A stretch of 64,000 nucleotides of DNA from Kamptonema formosum PCC 10802 (GCF_000332335.1 NZ_KB235949.1:246538-310537); one strand, 5' to 3'; shown: positions 53,366 to 62,957, counted from the first letter of the stretch. Translations and numbers: made by a program. The notes: generated from the sequence alone by a model not told the origin.

Positions 53366-55185
53366 TACTGCTGGTAGAGCGCAAAACTGTGACGTTTGAC
53401 TGTCAGTTTACCATCGGGCTCCAGCTGGTCTGGCAGTGTGGGCTCTGAACCCATCCACTTGGTGTCAGACGAGTCCAAAATCTTGTGCCAATTTCCGCTA
53501 GGATGTTGGTGCTTAACCGTCACCTCTTTGGCATTAAAGTTCATTATACAGTATATTTGGCTCTCTCCGTTCCAGCGGTGAAGGAACAAAATCTTCTCTC
53601 CCTCAATCGCCGAGGCTTCTAAATTCTGCTTGTCGAGCTTTTGCAGAGCGGGTATCGTGCGGCGCAGCTGAATGAGATGCTGGTAAAATTCCCGCAGGGT
53701 TTTGTGCTTGCCCTCTTCCCGCTTCCCCCATTTCAACTTGGATTTCTCAAACGTCTCGCGACTCTCAGGATCGATGTACTCCCCTTCCAGATGAAACGCG
53801 GCGAATTCTTTTTTCCTCCCCTCTCGGACGGCTTGGCACAAGTCCGGGTCGGTGTGGCTTACAAAGTAGAGAAAGGGAGATTCTTCGCCGTACTCCTCAC
53901 CCATAAACAGAAGGGGGATGTTGGGAGACAGCAAAAGCGCACCGGCAGCCAGCTTCAGCGCCTCAAAGGAGACGAGGTTCGCCAGCCGGTCGCCCAGCAT
54001 TCGATTCCCAACTTGGTCGTGATTTTGGGCGCAAATGACAAATTGCTGCCCCGGACGGTCGCTGGCATCGCTGCCGTGATATCTTTGCCTGTGGGGCGAG
54101 TATGTCCAGGAGTAAACAAAGCTTTCTTTATAGGCTTTTCCCAGCTGCTGGCACTGACCGTAATCCTGATAGTAGCCCAGCTGCTCGCCGGTGAGCAAGG
54201 TGTGAAGGCAGTGGTGGAAATCGTCGATCCACTGCGCGTCCATGCCATACCCGCAAAACTCTTTTTCGTGAATCACCCTCACGTCGTTTAAATCGCTCTC
54301 CGCAATTAGATAGAGTTTGCGCCCAACGGACTCGGAAAGCGCCGCCACCCTGTCCGCCAATTCCTGCAAGAAGTGCTTCGCCCCCAAGTCATACATCGCG
54401 TGGACGGCATCCAGTCGCAGGGCGTCAATGTGGTAGCGATCGAACCAGTAGAGGGCATTTTCAATAAAGTAGTTGCGGACCTCGGGGCTGTGGGCGTCAT
54501 CAAAGTTCATCGCCCAGCCCCAAGGCGTATTGTATTTTTCTGTCATGTAGGGGCCATATTGGCCGGTGTAGTTTCCTTCCGGGCCAAAGTGGTTGTACAC
54601 CACATCCAGAATGATTGAGATTCCCCGCTGGTGTGCGGCGTCAACCAGTTGCTTCAATCCTTGCGGACCGCCGTAGGAATTCTGCACCGCATACGGATAA
54701 GTGCCATCATAACCCCAGTTGCGGTCGCCGGGAAATTGCGCGATTGGCATAATTTCAATGGCATTGACACCTAAATCCCGCAACTCTGCCAATCGGGAAA
54801 TAATCGCCTCAAAGGTGCCCTCCGGCGTGAACGTGCCGGTGTGCAGTTCGTAAATAATCATTTCCTCCAGGGGAACGCCCGACCAGCCGGCATCCGTCCA
54901 CTTCATCTGGCTGTGATCCACCACCTCAGACGCCTCGTGCGGGCCATTGGGTTGCGAGTGCGATGCTGGGTCAGGTCTGTTGGCTTCCCCGTCCAGTTTG
55001 TAGAAATACAGTGTTCCCGGATCTATGCCTTCAGCTGTTGCTTTCCAGTACCCCCCCTCGTCCCGCTGCATCGGGATCGGGCGCTTGTCAGGAGAAACGA
55101 CTCGCACCGCAACTTCTCTGCGAAAGGGTGCCCAAACGGTAAATTCGCACCGGCCTTCACCCTGATAATTAGCTCCGATTTTCAC
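53365..55185 (-). CDS. treZ: Malto-oligosyltrehalose trehalohydrolase
   Basis: 606 residues. GTG start with AAGGAG 7 nt upstream. A CBM48-like N-terminal domain (CEFTVWAPFRREVAVRVVS) precedes the GH13 barrel: EMIIYELHTGTFTPEGTF, PGDRNWGYDGTYPYAVQNSY, nucleophile Asp in IDALRLDAVHAMYD, acid Glu in LYLIAESDLNDVRV, and ICAQNHDQVGNRMLGDRL for the third Asp. It hydrolyses the maltooligosyl trehalose made by TreY to free trehalose, a compatible solute for desiccation or osmotic stress. First gene of the treZ-treY pair. Confidence 0.95.
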   Translation of the reverse strand: MKIGANYQGEGRCEFTVWAPFRREVAVRVVSPDKRPIPMQRDEGGYWKATAEGIDPGTLYFYKLDGEANRPDPASHSQPNGPHEASEVVDHSQMKWTDAGWSGVPLEEMIIYELHTGTFTPEGTFEAIISRLAELRDLGVNAIEIMPIAQFPGDRNWGYDGTYPYAVQNSYGGPQGLKQLVDAAHQRGISIILDVVYNHFGPEGNYTGQYGPYMTEKYNTPWGWAMNFDDAHSPEVRNYFIENALYWFDRYHIDALRLDAVHAMYDLGAKHFLQELADRVAALSESVGRKLYLIAESDLNDVRVIHEKEFCGYGMDAQWIDDFHHCLHTLLTGEQLGYYQDYGQCQQLGKAYKESFVYSWTYSPHRQRYHGSDASDRPGQQFVICAQNHDQVGNRMLGDRLANLVSFEALKLAAGALLLSPNIPLLFMGEEYGEESPFLYFVSHTDPDLCQAVREGRKKEFAAFHLEGEYIDPESRETFEKSKLKWGKREEGKHKTLREFYQHLIQLRRTIPALQKLDKQNLEASAIEGEKILFLHRWNGESQIYCIMNFNAKEVTVKHQHPSGNWHKILDSSDTKWMGSEPTLPDQLEPDGKLTVKRHSFALYQQ

Positions 55186-55931
55186 CTTGAATCTCCTTGA
55201 CTCAAACTTCGTCTTTCAGGTGTTCTGTTTTTCTCGTCTTCTTTCGCGCACTTCCAATGTCAAAATTTAGCCAAGTCAACCCCCTTTGACTTTCCTGCCT
55301 TCTCAAGCTATCTGCCAAGCTTTTTCTGCTGTCGCTCTTCTTTTTCATTCCTCCCACAGCGTCCTAGCGCTTTGGCTTAAGCAGAAGTGGCCCAGATTTG
55401 ACTCGAACCGTCGCACTGTATTCAGGCGTCTGCTCTTCTTCCCTCCTGCGCCTAAAACCCTGACGCTGTTTCACCCTAACATACGGCTCTCGGCAGGCGC
55501 TGATTTTCAGCATTGCATTAAGCGCGCCCGAAATCAAGCCCATCTTTATGCACTCCATCTTAATCTAACTGGCTCGCCAATTCCCGCAACTTTATAAAAC
55601 TAAACATAAGAATATCTTATAAGTAGCGGGCCACACACTCCGCTGGATGGGGAGCGCCTCAGTTTTATAAATCTTTCCAAAGGCTGATGCGGATACGGGG
55701 ACTTGAGTTACAATGCGCAAGCGACTCGCCGCAAAAGTCAGAGACAGCCGGTTCCTGAAAATGGCGGTTGCTGGCTCAAACCGTTAAAACAGCGTCACCC
55801 CAAACCGGCAGCAGCTGGCAGCAGTCGCCGTTCTGTTTTATCAAAATTCCCCGTCAGGCCGGCACCTGTGCTATCTTAAGCCCCAACCGCAAACCCCAAA
55901 CCGCAAACCCCTAATAAGGAGTGCCCCCCCT
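55186..55931. other. Intergenic, no gene seen
   Basis: This 746-bp space separates divergent treZ and the BMP transporter operon and should hold both promoters. The short open frames in it (for example 55286-55597) look non-coding. Near the right end there is a CCGCAAACCCCAAA duplication just before the ribosome-binding site AAGGAG of the next gene. No GTA-N8-TAC box was found. Confidence 0.5.
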
Positions 55932-57131
55932 GTGAGTCCCAGACGTTCCCTGTCCTTATCGCGCTTATCGCGCCGGCAAGTGATTCGAGGTTTGCTGGCA
56001 GCCGGCACCTGTGGCGCGACCGTGCGCTTTGCCACCGGCTGCACGCCGGCGCAGCAGCACAGCCAAACCGGTCAAGCCCCAGCCGGCACTGGCAAAACCG
56101 TCAACATGGGGTTTATCTACGTTGGGCCGAAAGACGACAGCGGCTACAACCAAGCTCACGCCGAAGGCAAAGCCGGCATCTCCAAACTGAGCTGGGTCAA
56201 GACAGTGGAGGAAGCCAGCGTTCCCGAAACAGCAGCCGTCGAAGAAACCATGCGGAACATGATCAACATTGACGGCGTAACCGTCCTGTTCCCCACCTCC
56301 TTTGGCTACTTTGACCCGCACATCCTGAAAGTCGCCCGGGAATACCCGCAAGTGCAATTCTTCCACTGCGGCGGGCTCTATCAGGAGGGCAAGCACCCCA
56401 AAAATGTGGGCAGCTACTATGGCTACATCGACGAGGCGAATTATATTTCTGGCATCGTTGCCGCTCACACCTCCAAAACCGGCAAATTGGGGTTTATTGC
56501 AGCCAAACCCATACCCGTCGTATTGCGGAACATCAACAGCTTTACCCTGGGGGCGCGAAGCGTCAAGCCGGCAGTAACAACCCAGGCCATCTTTACCGGC
56601 GACTGGGCGCTGCCGGTGAAAGAAGCCGAAGCCGTCAACAGCCTGGCAGACCGGGGCGTCGATGCCGTCACCAGTCACGTAGACAGCCCCAAAGTCGTCA
56701 TCGAAACAGCAGAGAAACGGGGGATTTTTTGCTGCGGCTACCACGCCAATCAAGCCGCCCTCGCCCCCAAAGGCTATCTCACCGGCGCTGAGTGGGACTG
56801 GGCAAATGTTTACTCCAAATACGCAGAAATGCTTCGCGATGGCAAAACCCTGATGGATGGCAGCATCCCTCACCTGCTGCGGGGGGGGTTGAAAGAAGGC
56901 TTTTGCAAGCTGTCGCCTTATGGCCCCGCTGTCAGTGAAGCCGCTAAAAAAGATGCTGAAGCCGCACTGGCTAAGTTCAAAGCCGGCACAATGGTGATTT
57001 ACAAAGGCGAAATCAAAGACAGCACCGGCAAAGTTATCATCCCTGCCGGCAAGGAGTACAAGCAGCAAGACATTGAGCTAGAATCCATGAACTGGCTCGT
57101 CGAAGGTGCCCTCGGTAGCGTCAAGAGCTAA
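55932..57131 (+). CDS. BMP-family ABC transporter substrate-binding lipoprotein
   Basis: 399 residues. GTG start, with AAGGAG about 10 nt upstream. A twin-arginine-like segment (SRRQVIRGLLAAG) leads to a cysteine at ATGCTPAQ, so export and lipid attachment are likely. The body is a Bmp/PnrA-type binding protein: VNMGFIYVGPKDDSGYNQAH, AAVEETMRNMINIDGVTVLF, NVGSYYGYIDEANYISGIVA, GVDAVTSHVDSPKVVIETAE. Family members bind nucleosides or purines (PnrA, BmpA). It heads an operon with two permeases and a double ATPase, a complete importer. Confidence 0.9.
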   Translation: MSPRRSLSLSRLSRRQVIRGLLAAGTCGATVRFATGCTPAQQHSQTGQAPAGTGKTVNMGFIYVGPKDDSGYNQAHAEGKAGISKLSWVKTVEEASVPETAAVEETMRNMINIDGVTVLFPTSFGYFDPHILKVAREYPQVQFFHCGGLYQEGKHPKNVGSYYGYIDEANYISGIVAAHTSKTGKLGFIAAKPIPVVLRNINSFTLGARSVKPAVTTQAIFTGDWALPVKEAEAVNSLADRGVDAVTSHVDSPKVVIETAEKRGIFCCGYHANQAALAPKGYLTGAEWDWANVYSKYAEMLRDGKTLMDGSIPHLLRGGLKEGFCKLSPYGPAVSEAAKKDAEAALAKFKAGTMVIYKGEIKDSTGKVIIPAGKEYKQQDIELESMNWLVEGALGSVKS

Positions 57132-57255
57132 TCGCCAGGGAGCATCAAGGGTTGTGCAAACAAGCCCAAATGAATGCAATAATGATTTCAGCAGGTTGCA
57201 GGAGGAGAAGATTTTTGGCCAGCTGAATCCCGGAAACGGAATTGAAACAATCGCC

Positions 57256-58332
57256 ATGCGTTATCGCCGCCTCGGGCCAGCCTTGGAAGCAATTTGCCTG
57301 CCGGTGGGAGCGCTGCTCGTATCCCTGCTTGTATTTGCAGTGTTTTGCGCCCTGGCCGGCGCTAACCCGGCAGAGGTCTGCGCTTCCATTTACACAGCGG
57401 CATTTGGCAGCTGGTTTTCCTGGCAAAACACCTTAATTCGGGCCGCACCGCTGATGCTGAGCTCCCTGTGCACCCTGCTGCCCTTCCAGCTGGGTTTGGT
57501 GATTATTGGCAATGAGGGCGCTCTCGTCGCCGGGGGGGTGGCGGCGGTGGCGGCGGGACTGGCCCTGCCGGCTGCCCCCCCTCTCATCGCCCAACTGGCA
57601 ATGGCCCTTGCCGGCACAGTCAGCGGCGGGCTGTGGGTCGCCTTTGCCGGAGCGCTGCGGCACTATCGCGGCGTCAATGAAACCATCAGCAGCTTGCTGC
57701 TCAACTACATTGCCATCGCCCTGATGAACCACCTCGTAGAAGGGCCAATGCGCGACCCCAGCAGCCTCAACAAGCCTTCCACCTACGCCATCCCAGAGGC
57801 CAATATGCTCGGGACTCTCCCCGGCACCCGCGTTCATTACGGCCTCGCCTTCGGCCTGATTGCCTGCGCAATCGCCTATATCCTGATTCGGCGCACCACC
57901 TTTGGCTTTGCCGCCCGCACCGCCGGCGGCAATTTGCGGGCGGCTCGCATGGCGGGACTGCCGGTGGGCAAACTAACCTTAGCTATTTGTTTTCTAGCCG
58001 GCTCCTGTGCGGGACTGGCCGGCACTGTCGAAGTCGCCGCCGTCCACGGGCGAGCCAACGAGTCCCTGAACGCCAACTATGGCTACACCGGCATCCTAGT
58101 GGCCTTTGCCGCCCGCCACAATCCCCTCGCCGCCATCCTCTGCGCCATCCTCCTTGGCGGCATTCTCGCCAGCGGCGGCATTCTCCAGCGAGCCCACCAA
58201 CTCCCCGACGCCACCGTTCTCGTCTTCCAGGGAATCGTCTTCCTCACCGTCCTATTCAGCGAGTCTCTATACGGAAAACTTCCAATTTTTTCTCCTTTCA
58301 GACACCCGCAAGGCTTGCCAACAAAGAGATAA
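57256..58332 (+). CDS. BMP-type ABC transporter permease 1
   Basis: 358 residues from ATG 57256 (MRYRRLGPALEAI); the frame is open 50 codons upstream, overlapping the binding-protein gene, but that part does not resemble a permease. Eight or more hydrophobic helices. Family signatures: RAAPLMLSSLCTLLPFQLGL, VIIGNEGALVAGGVAAV, YRGVNETISSLLLNYIAIAL and GGNLRAARMAGLPVGKLTL. It corresponds to the longer of the two paired BPD_transp_2 permeases of nucleoside importers (YufP/NupB type). Confidence 0.87.
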   Translation: MRYRRLGPALEAICLPVGALLVSLLVFAVFCALAGANPAEVCASIYTAAFGSWFSWQNTLIRAAPLMLSSLCTLLPFQLGLVIIGNEGALVAGGVAAVAAGLALPAAPPLIAQLAMALAGTVSGGLWVAFAGALRHYRGVNETISSLLLNYIAIALMNHLVEGPMRDPSSLNKPSTYAIPEANMLGTLPGTRVHYGLAFGLIACAIAYILIRRTTFGFAARTAGGNLRAARMAGLPVGKLTLAICFLAGSCAGLAGTVEVAAVHGRANESLNANYGYTGILVAFAARHNPLAAILCAILLGGILASGGILQRAHQLPDATVLVFQGIVFLTVLFSESLYGKLPIFSPFRHPQGLPTKR

Positions 58333-58395
58333 TCTTAGTGTCCCTGGCGTCTTGGCGGTTAAAACCCTTCCTGCAAACACAACAAACAAAAAACA

Positions 58396-59325
58396 GTGAC
58401 AGCAGAATCTCTGGGCTGGTGGGGAGTGCCCCTAGCGATAGCCGCCGGCACCTTGCGGGGCAGCGCTCCCTTCCTGTTCGTCAGCTTAGGCGAGTGCCTG
58501 ACAGAAAAAAGCGGCAAAATCAATCTCGGTCTAGAAGGCACCCTGCTCATGGGGGCGATGAGCGCCTATGCCATATCCTACCTCACCGGCTCCCCCTGGC
58601 TGGGCGTGCTCGCCGCAGGGTGCGCCGGCATGGCGTTGGGGGCGATTCACGCCTTTTTGGCGCAGCGCCCGGGAGTCAGCGATGTCGCCGTTGGCATCGC
58701 CATGATTATTTTTGGCAGCGGTTTGGCTTTCTTCCTGGGAAAGCCGTTTATTCAGCCGGCGGCTCCCCAGTTACCCGCCCTTGAATTCGGCAACTGGAGC
58801 GAAATGCCGCAAATCCGGGCGGCGCTGAAAGTCAGCCCCCTGTTTTTAATCGGTGCCGCGCTCGCCCCCTTGATGCAGTGGTTTTTCCGCTCCACCCGCC
58901 CGGGGCTTTTCATCCGCGCCGCCGGCGAGAGCCCAGAAGCCGCCAGAGCGATGGGCGTCCCCGTCAAGCGAGTCCGCACACTGTGCATCGTAGCGGGGAG
59001 TTTTCTTGCCGGCATTGGGGGCGCTTACTTATCCCTGTACTATCCAGGGAGTTGGAATGAGCGCATCTCCAGCGGACAGGGGCTGGTGGCGGTGGCATTA
59101 GTCATCTTCGCCCGCTGGAATCCCCTGCGGTGCCTGTACGCCGCCTTGCTGTTCGGCGGGGCGCAGGCGCTTGGCCCAGCCTTGCAGTCCGCCGGCGTCG
59201 GTTCCTACTACCACCTGTTTAATGCCGCTCCCTATATTTTGACACTCGCGGTGATGATTTTTACCTGTTCGCCGGCTCGCACATCCGCCGGCTCCCCAGG
59301 AGCGCTAGGGAAAAACAATGATTAA
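58396..59325 (+). CDS. BMP-type ABC transporter permease 2
   Basis: 309 residues with a GTG start 63 bp after permease 1. Family features: GTLRGSAPFLFVSLGECLTE, SGKINLGLEGTLLMGAMSAY, RAAGESPEAARAMGVPVKRV and SSGQGLVAVALVIFARWNPL. It matches the shorter partner permease (YufQ/NupC type). A Ser/Gly-rich tail ends the protein. Expected to pair with the preceding permease in the inner membrane. Confidence 0.87.
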   Translation: MTAESLGWWGVPLAIAAGTLRGSAPFLFVSLGECLTEKSGKINLGLEGTLLMGAMSAYAISYLTGSPWLGVLAAGCAGMALGAIHAFLAQRPGVSDVAVGIAMIIFGSGLAFFLGKPFIQPAAPQLPALEFGNWSEMPQIRAALKVSPLFLIGAALAPLMQWFFRSTRPGLFIRAAGESPEAARAMGVPVKRVRTLCIVAGSFLAGIGGAYLSLYYPGSWNERISSGQGLVAVALVIFARWNPLRCLYAALLFGGAQALGPALQSAGVGSYYHLFNAAPYILTLAVMIFTCSPARTSAGSPGALGKNND

Positions 59326-59374
59326 TTCCAAGCCTTAAAAAGCCGGTGCGCAATAAATCCAAAATCTACAATCC

Positions 59375-60904
59375 ATGCATCCAAAATTGCCAGACAGCCC
59401 CCCCGAAATCGAACTGGTGAATATCGTCAAGCGATTCGGCTCCATGACAGCAGTGGGTGGCGTTTCCCTGAAACTCAAACCGGCTACGTTTCACGCCCTG
59501 CTGGGAGAAAATGGCGCGGGGAAAAGTACGCTGGTAAAATGCGTCACCGGCTACCACACTGCGGATGCCGGTACAATCCTCATTAACGGGATTCCCAGAA
59601 CCGTCGCCAGCCCCTACGACGCCTGCAAGTATGGCATTGGCATGGTTTACCAGCACTTCACCCTCATCCCCGCAATGACTGTGGCAGAAAATCTCGTGCT
59701 GGCTCGCCCTGACACTCCTAAGTTTATCGACTGGAAGTCGGAATACCAGCGGTTAAATGCGTTTCTGGAAACTGCTCCTTTTCAAGTCAGCCTTCACGCG
59801 CCGGTCGAGCAACTGGCGGCTGGGGAAAAGCAAAAAGTAGAAATCCTCAAACAGCTGTACCTTAAAAATCGGGTCTTGATTCTCGATGAGCCGACTTCTG
59901 CGCTGACTCCTGATGAGGCGAATGAGGTTTTGGGGTTGCTCCGCGACGCCGTAAAGGCGGGAAAGTTAAGCGTTTTGCTCATCACTCACAAATTTCGGGA
60001 AGTGATGGCGTTTGCTGGTGAAGTTACGGTGCTGCGGCGCGGTCAGGTTGCGGGGGGCGGCGCTGTTGAGGATTTCTCAACCGCAGACTTGGCTGAGATG
60101 ATGCTGGGTGAGGAGCGCTCCTTTGTTCCCCGGTCGAAAACAAGCCAGTCGCCTGGAGAGCCGGTGCTGGTTCTTCAGGGGATTCGCGCTGATAGGGATA
60201 ATGGTTTGGAGGCTGTCGCGGGAGTGAATTTAAGCGTGCGTGCCGGCGAGATTGTCGGGATTGCCGGTGTTTCTGGAAACGGTCAGCGGGAGCTGGTAGA
60301 AGTGCTAGCAGGACAGCGCCGCGCCACGGCAGGGAAAATTTTGGTAAATGGGGAAGTCTACACAGCAACGCGGGCAGAAATGGTGAGGCACCAGATTTTT
60401 TGCTTGCCAGAAGAACCGCTGCGAAATGCGTGTGTCCCTCACATGAGTGTTGCGGAAAATATCGCTCTGCGCAGCTTCGACCGGCCTCCCATCGCCAAGA
60501 AGGGTGGGTTTCTCGACCGGCAAGCGATGCGCCGCGTCGCGCAGGCTTTGGTTGAGCGGTTTTCTGTGAGAGCGACCTCTGTGGATATGCCGGTGAGCCT
60601 GCTTTCTGGCGGGAACCAGCAGCGCACTGTTCTGGCGCGAGAGCTGTCATCAGAAAGTGCTAGATTGCTAATCGCAGCGAATCCCTGTTTTGGGTTAGAT
60701 GTGGCGGCGGTTGAGTGGATACACTCCCAGCTGGTTGCGGCGAGGAATCGGGGAGTCGCCGTGCTGCTGGTAAGTGAGGATTTAGATGAATTGCTAGCGC
60801 TGGCGGACCGGCTTGTGGTGATGGCCGGTGGGGCATTTGTGTTGGAGAGCGAAGTTGCCACAGCCGATTTAGTTGAGATTGGTCACCGCATGGCAGGGCA
60901 CTGA
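59375..60904 (+). CDS. BMP-type ABC transporter double ATPase
   Basis: 509 residues with two ABC modules, as in YufO/MglA-like ATPases. Module 1 has Walker A GENGAGKST, signature LAAGEKQKVEILKQ and Walker B VLILDEPTSALTPDEANEVL. Module 2 has the usual degenerate Walker A (GVSGNGQREL), signature LLSGGNQQRTVLAREL and Walker B-like RLLIAANPCFGLDVAA. Only module 1 is expected to hydrolyse ATP efficiently. It starts 49 bp after permease 2 and completes the operon. Confidence 0.92.
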   Translation: MHPKLPDSPPEIELVNIVKRFGSMTAVGGVSLKLKPATFHALLGENGAGKSTLVKCVTGYHTADAGTILINGIPRTVASPYDACKYGIGMVYQHFTLIPAMTVAENLVLARPDTPKFIDWKSEYQRLNAFLETAPFQVSLHAPVEQLAAGEKQKVEILKQLYLKNRVLILDEPTSALTPDEANEVLGLLRDAVKAGKLSVLLITHKFREVMAFAGEVTVLRRGQVAGGGAVEDFSTADLAEMMLGEERSFVPRSKTSQSPGEPVLVLQGIRADRDNGLEAVAGVNLSVRAGEIVGIAGVSGNGQRELVEVLAGQRRATAGKILVNGEVYTATRAEMVRHQIFCLPEEPLRNACVPHMSVAENIALRSFDRPPIAKKGGFLDRQAMRRVAQALVERFSVRATSVDMPVSLLSGGNQQRTVLARELSSESARLLIAANPCFGLDVAAVEWIHSQLVAARNRGVAVLLVSEDLDELLALADRLVVMAGGAFVLESEVATADLVEIGHRMAGH

Positions 60905-60907
60905 CTA

Positions 60908-61082
60908 ACAATTTTGGATTTTGGATTTTGGATTGGGGATTGAAAACCCGCCAGTCAAGCCTTTTACGCAAGAGAAAAGCTCTATAGAGCGGTTTTCATA
61001 TTAGTGAGGTGGTGAGAACCCCGGTTTCTTTAAGAAACCGGGGTTCTCATGCGCACTTCACTCAACTGGAACCCGCTATAGC
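60908..61082. repeat. GGATTTT array and MITE-like palindromic element
   Basis: 60908-60938 holds GGATTTT repeats ending GGATTGGGGATTG. From about 60982 to 61082 lies a ~100-bp MITE-like copy: TCTATAGAGCGGTTTTCATAT on the left, hairpin GAGAACCCCGGTTTCTTTAAG with its complement, and AACTGGAACCCGCTATAG on the right. No convincing gene lies between here and 61315. Confidence 0.85.
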
Positions 61083-61314
61083 CATGCCCAATGCACCCCC
61101 GCCCACTGCTGAGCGCCCTAATTTCGTTTTTGCCAAACTGCCGGCCAAAGAATCCGGACAGCAGCGACTTGAGTTGGAATGTCTGAAAAAGCCGGCATAA
61201 TTAACCCTAACAGGGCGGCGGCAATAAATCTGGTTTCTTGATGTGGTAGGGTGTTAAGCTCGCGGAACTCACCCTACTGCTCCTGTCAGGAAACCGCACC
61301 TCTGGTAAACCCTA

Positions 61315-61833
61315 ATGCCCAAATACAGTTTAGACGAAATTCTGGACATCCTAAAAAATCTCACTCCAGAAGAAAAAGCCCAGCTGCAAGAGCAGCTGCC
61401 GGCGGTTTTGGATGGAGCCGGCGCACCGGCTTCCCGCTTCCAGAAAAAAACCCAGCCGTCTCCATTCACCGGCAGCATTAGGGTGAGAGAGGGGAATGCT
61501 TTTGCCGGCGGTCAAGTTTCAGCAGAAGCAGCGACAAACTTAGAGGGAAGTAGCGCTGAAGCTCGCACCACAGAGATTCAAGAGGCTCTCGACTTGTTGC
61601 GCCTGATAAAAAAAGGAATAGTCCGAACTTCTATTTTGAAAAACAACCAAAAGAAAAATCTGGAATCAACCCTGGAAGTTGTCCTGGAAGAACTCAAAAA
61701 GGACAAGCCGGATAAAGACCTGATTGATCTGGCTCTTGAATCTCTAGAAAAAGGCTTGAGAGGGGTCGATAGCTTAGCAGGGCCCACTCGGGAAGTGGCC
61801 CAAATCATCGCGACAGCTTGGCTGAGGCTCTAG
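61315..61833 (+). CDS. Small helical protein, unknown; possible conflict-system accessory
   Basis: 172 residues. An N-terminal helix pair (YSLDEILDILKNLTPEEKAQ, LQEQLPAVLD) is joined by a Pro/Gly linker with GNAFAGGQVSAEAATNLEGS to a C-terminal helical region (EALDLLRLIKKGIV, NLESTLEVVLEELKKDKPDK, SLEKGLRGVDSLAGPTREVA). A Gly/Ala-rich linker followed by such a helical segment recalls small proteins found beside effector-associated-domain systems, but I cannot assign a family. Stands alone. Confidence 0.6.
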   Translation: MPKYSLDEILDILKNLTPEEKAQLQEQLPAVLDGAGAPASRFQKKTQPSPFTGSIRVREGNAFAGGQVSAEAATNLEGSSAEARTTEIQEALDLLRLIKKGIVRTSILKNNQKKNLESTLEVVLEELKKDKPDKDLIDLALESLEKGLRGVDSLAGPTREVAQIIATAWLRL

Positions 61834-61836
61834 GGA

Positions 61837-61980
61837 ATTTTGGATGCCCGGATTTTGGATGCCCGGATTTTGGATGCCCGGATTTTGGATTGGGGATTGA
61901 TTGTTTTTCTAAATGCCCTATGCCCTATGCCCTATGCCCTATGCCCTATGCCCTATGCCCTATACGCTATGCCTTATGCC
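61837..61980. repeat. GGATGCCCGGATTTT and ATGCCCT arrays
   Basis: About three units of GGATGCCCGGATTTT (61837-61896) are followed by about nine units of ATGCCCT and variants (61913-61980). Same repeat style as at 44.3 kb, with the heptamer in the opposite sense. Confidence 0.9.
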
Positions 61981-62186
61981 CCATGCGCCATTTCCAGGGT
62001 CTGTCCTGTGGCCCACTTGAGTGCCGGCACGGTCGATTATTTTCCGGAACGGAGTCTTTTCTTCCAGAAGGCTGATTTCAGCGGGGCTCACATCTTCCTC
62101 TGGGTAGATGCGCAGCCGCCGGGAATCCAGTATCTTAGACTGGTATAAATACTTCTTTCAAAGCCGGTACCAATATGGTTTTCAAT

Positions 62187-62216
62187 CCCGCCAGCTCGTT
62201 TGAGGCGGGTCTTTTT
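62187..62216 (+). terminator. Intrinsic terminator
   Basis: CCCGCC (62187-62192) pairs with GGCGGG (62204-62209), followed by TCTTTTT. It is the clearest rho-independent terminator in the window. No gene ends immediately before it; the nearest plus-strand stop is at 61833, so a long 3' UTR or an unannotated short transcript is possible. Confidence 0.7.
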
Positions 62217-62370
62217 GTCTGGGGGCACAAAACGTTAGGGCATTTTGGCAACCGCAGGCTGCAGATTGTGGCTGCGTTGGAGAGTAAAATTTAATCGCAA
62301 AGGTTCTGGGCAAAGCCGAATAGCGTGATATAATAGACGCAGAGTTCGAGGACAGTCCTATTGACAAAAT

Positions 62371-62508
62371 ATGTCAAACCCAAAGAAGCGGCGGCACAGC
62401 ATGAGGCTCGCTGCTCAAAGGATGCGGACTAAAATTCGAGACTTAATAGATGAGGCTCACTTTCCACTGTCCCAATTGCGGGTTTATGCTCCCACGGGAC
62501 TGGAATAG
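62371..62508 (+). pseudogene. TnpB-like transposase remnant
   Basis: 46 codons. SNPKKRRHSMRLAAQRMRTK and IRDLIDEAHF resemble the helical segment of IS605/IS607-type TnpB just before the Asp of the RuvC site (usual pattern MRxKIRDLIDELH). The sequence then diverges and stops. Neither the rest of the nuclease nor a TnpA gene is present. Confidence 0.5.
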
Positions 62509-62820
62509 CGATGCGTGGGATTTTCCTAAAAGCTTTGCGGGATACCGCCTCTATCGTCTTTGACGGCGATAGTGCTATCGTTGCATGTCCGGTAATGTCC
62601 GGAACGATGTCGCGTAAATGTATCAGGGATGGCATCTTACCCTCAGCTAGCCATGAAAACAGATAAGTTCACCATCCAAGATTTGCATCTAGCAATAGAA
62701 GACCTCCCCTCCCCACAGCCGGAAACAGTGACGGTGGGAAATCCTATTTCTATAGGTTGCCTTGGGCAGCCGTCTGATGGCCGTGCGTCGTGGCCAGTCC
62801 TGTCTGATATCTGGGCATAG

Positions 62821-62957
62821 GGCATGGGGGCAGCGGCTTGGGGGGCATGGGGCATGGGGCGTGGGGCATTGAGGAAAACAATCAATCCAAAATCCAAAAT
62901 GCCCAGTGCCCAGTGGCCCGCACCCAGTGGCTCGCACCCAGTGCCCAGTGTCCCAAA
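62821..62957. repeat. CATGGGG and CCCAGTG repeat arrays
   Basis: 62821-62873 carries CATGGGG/CGTGGGG heptamers. 62885-62957 carries CCAAAATC and then CCCAGTG units mixed with GGCTCGCA. It lies about 60 bp upstream of the nirA control region. Confidence 0.85.

Noticed and set aside
55380-55410. tRNA T-arm-like GGTTCGAGTC on the minus strand
   Set aside because: The flanking bases do not pair as a T-stem and no acceptor or anticodon arms could be drawn.
55286-55597. 103-codon plus-strand frame upstream of the BMP transporter
   Set aside because: Low-quality composition, no SD, and not in line with the operon's clear GTG start further down.
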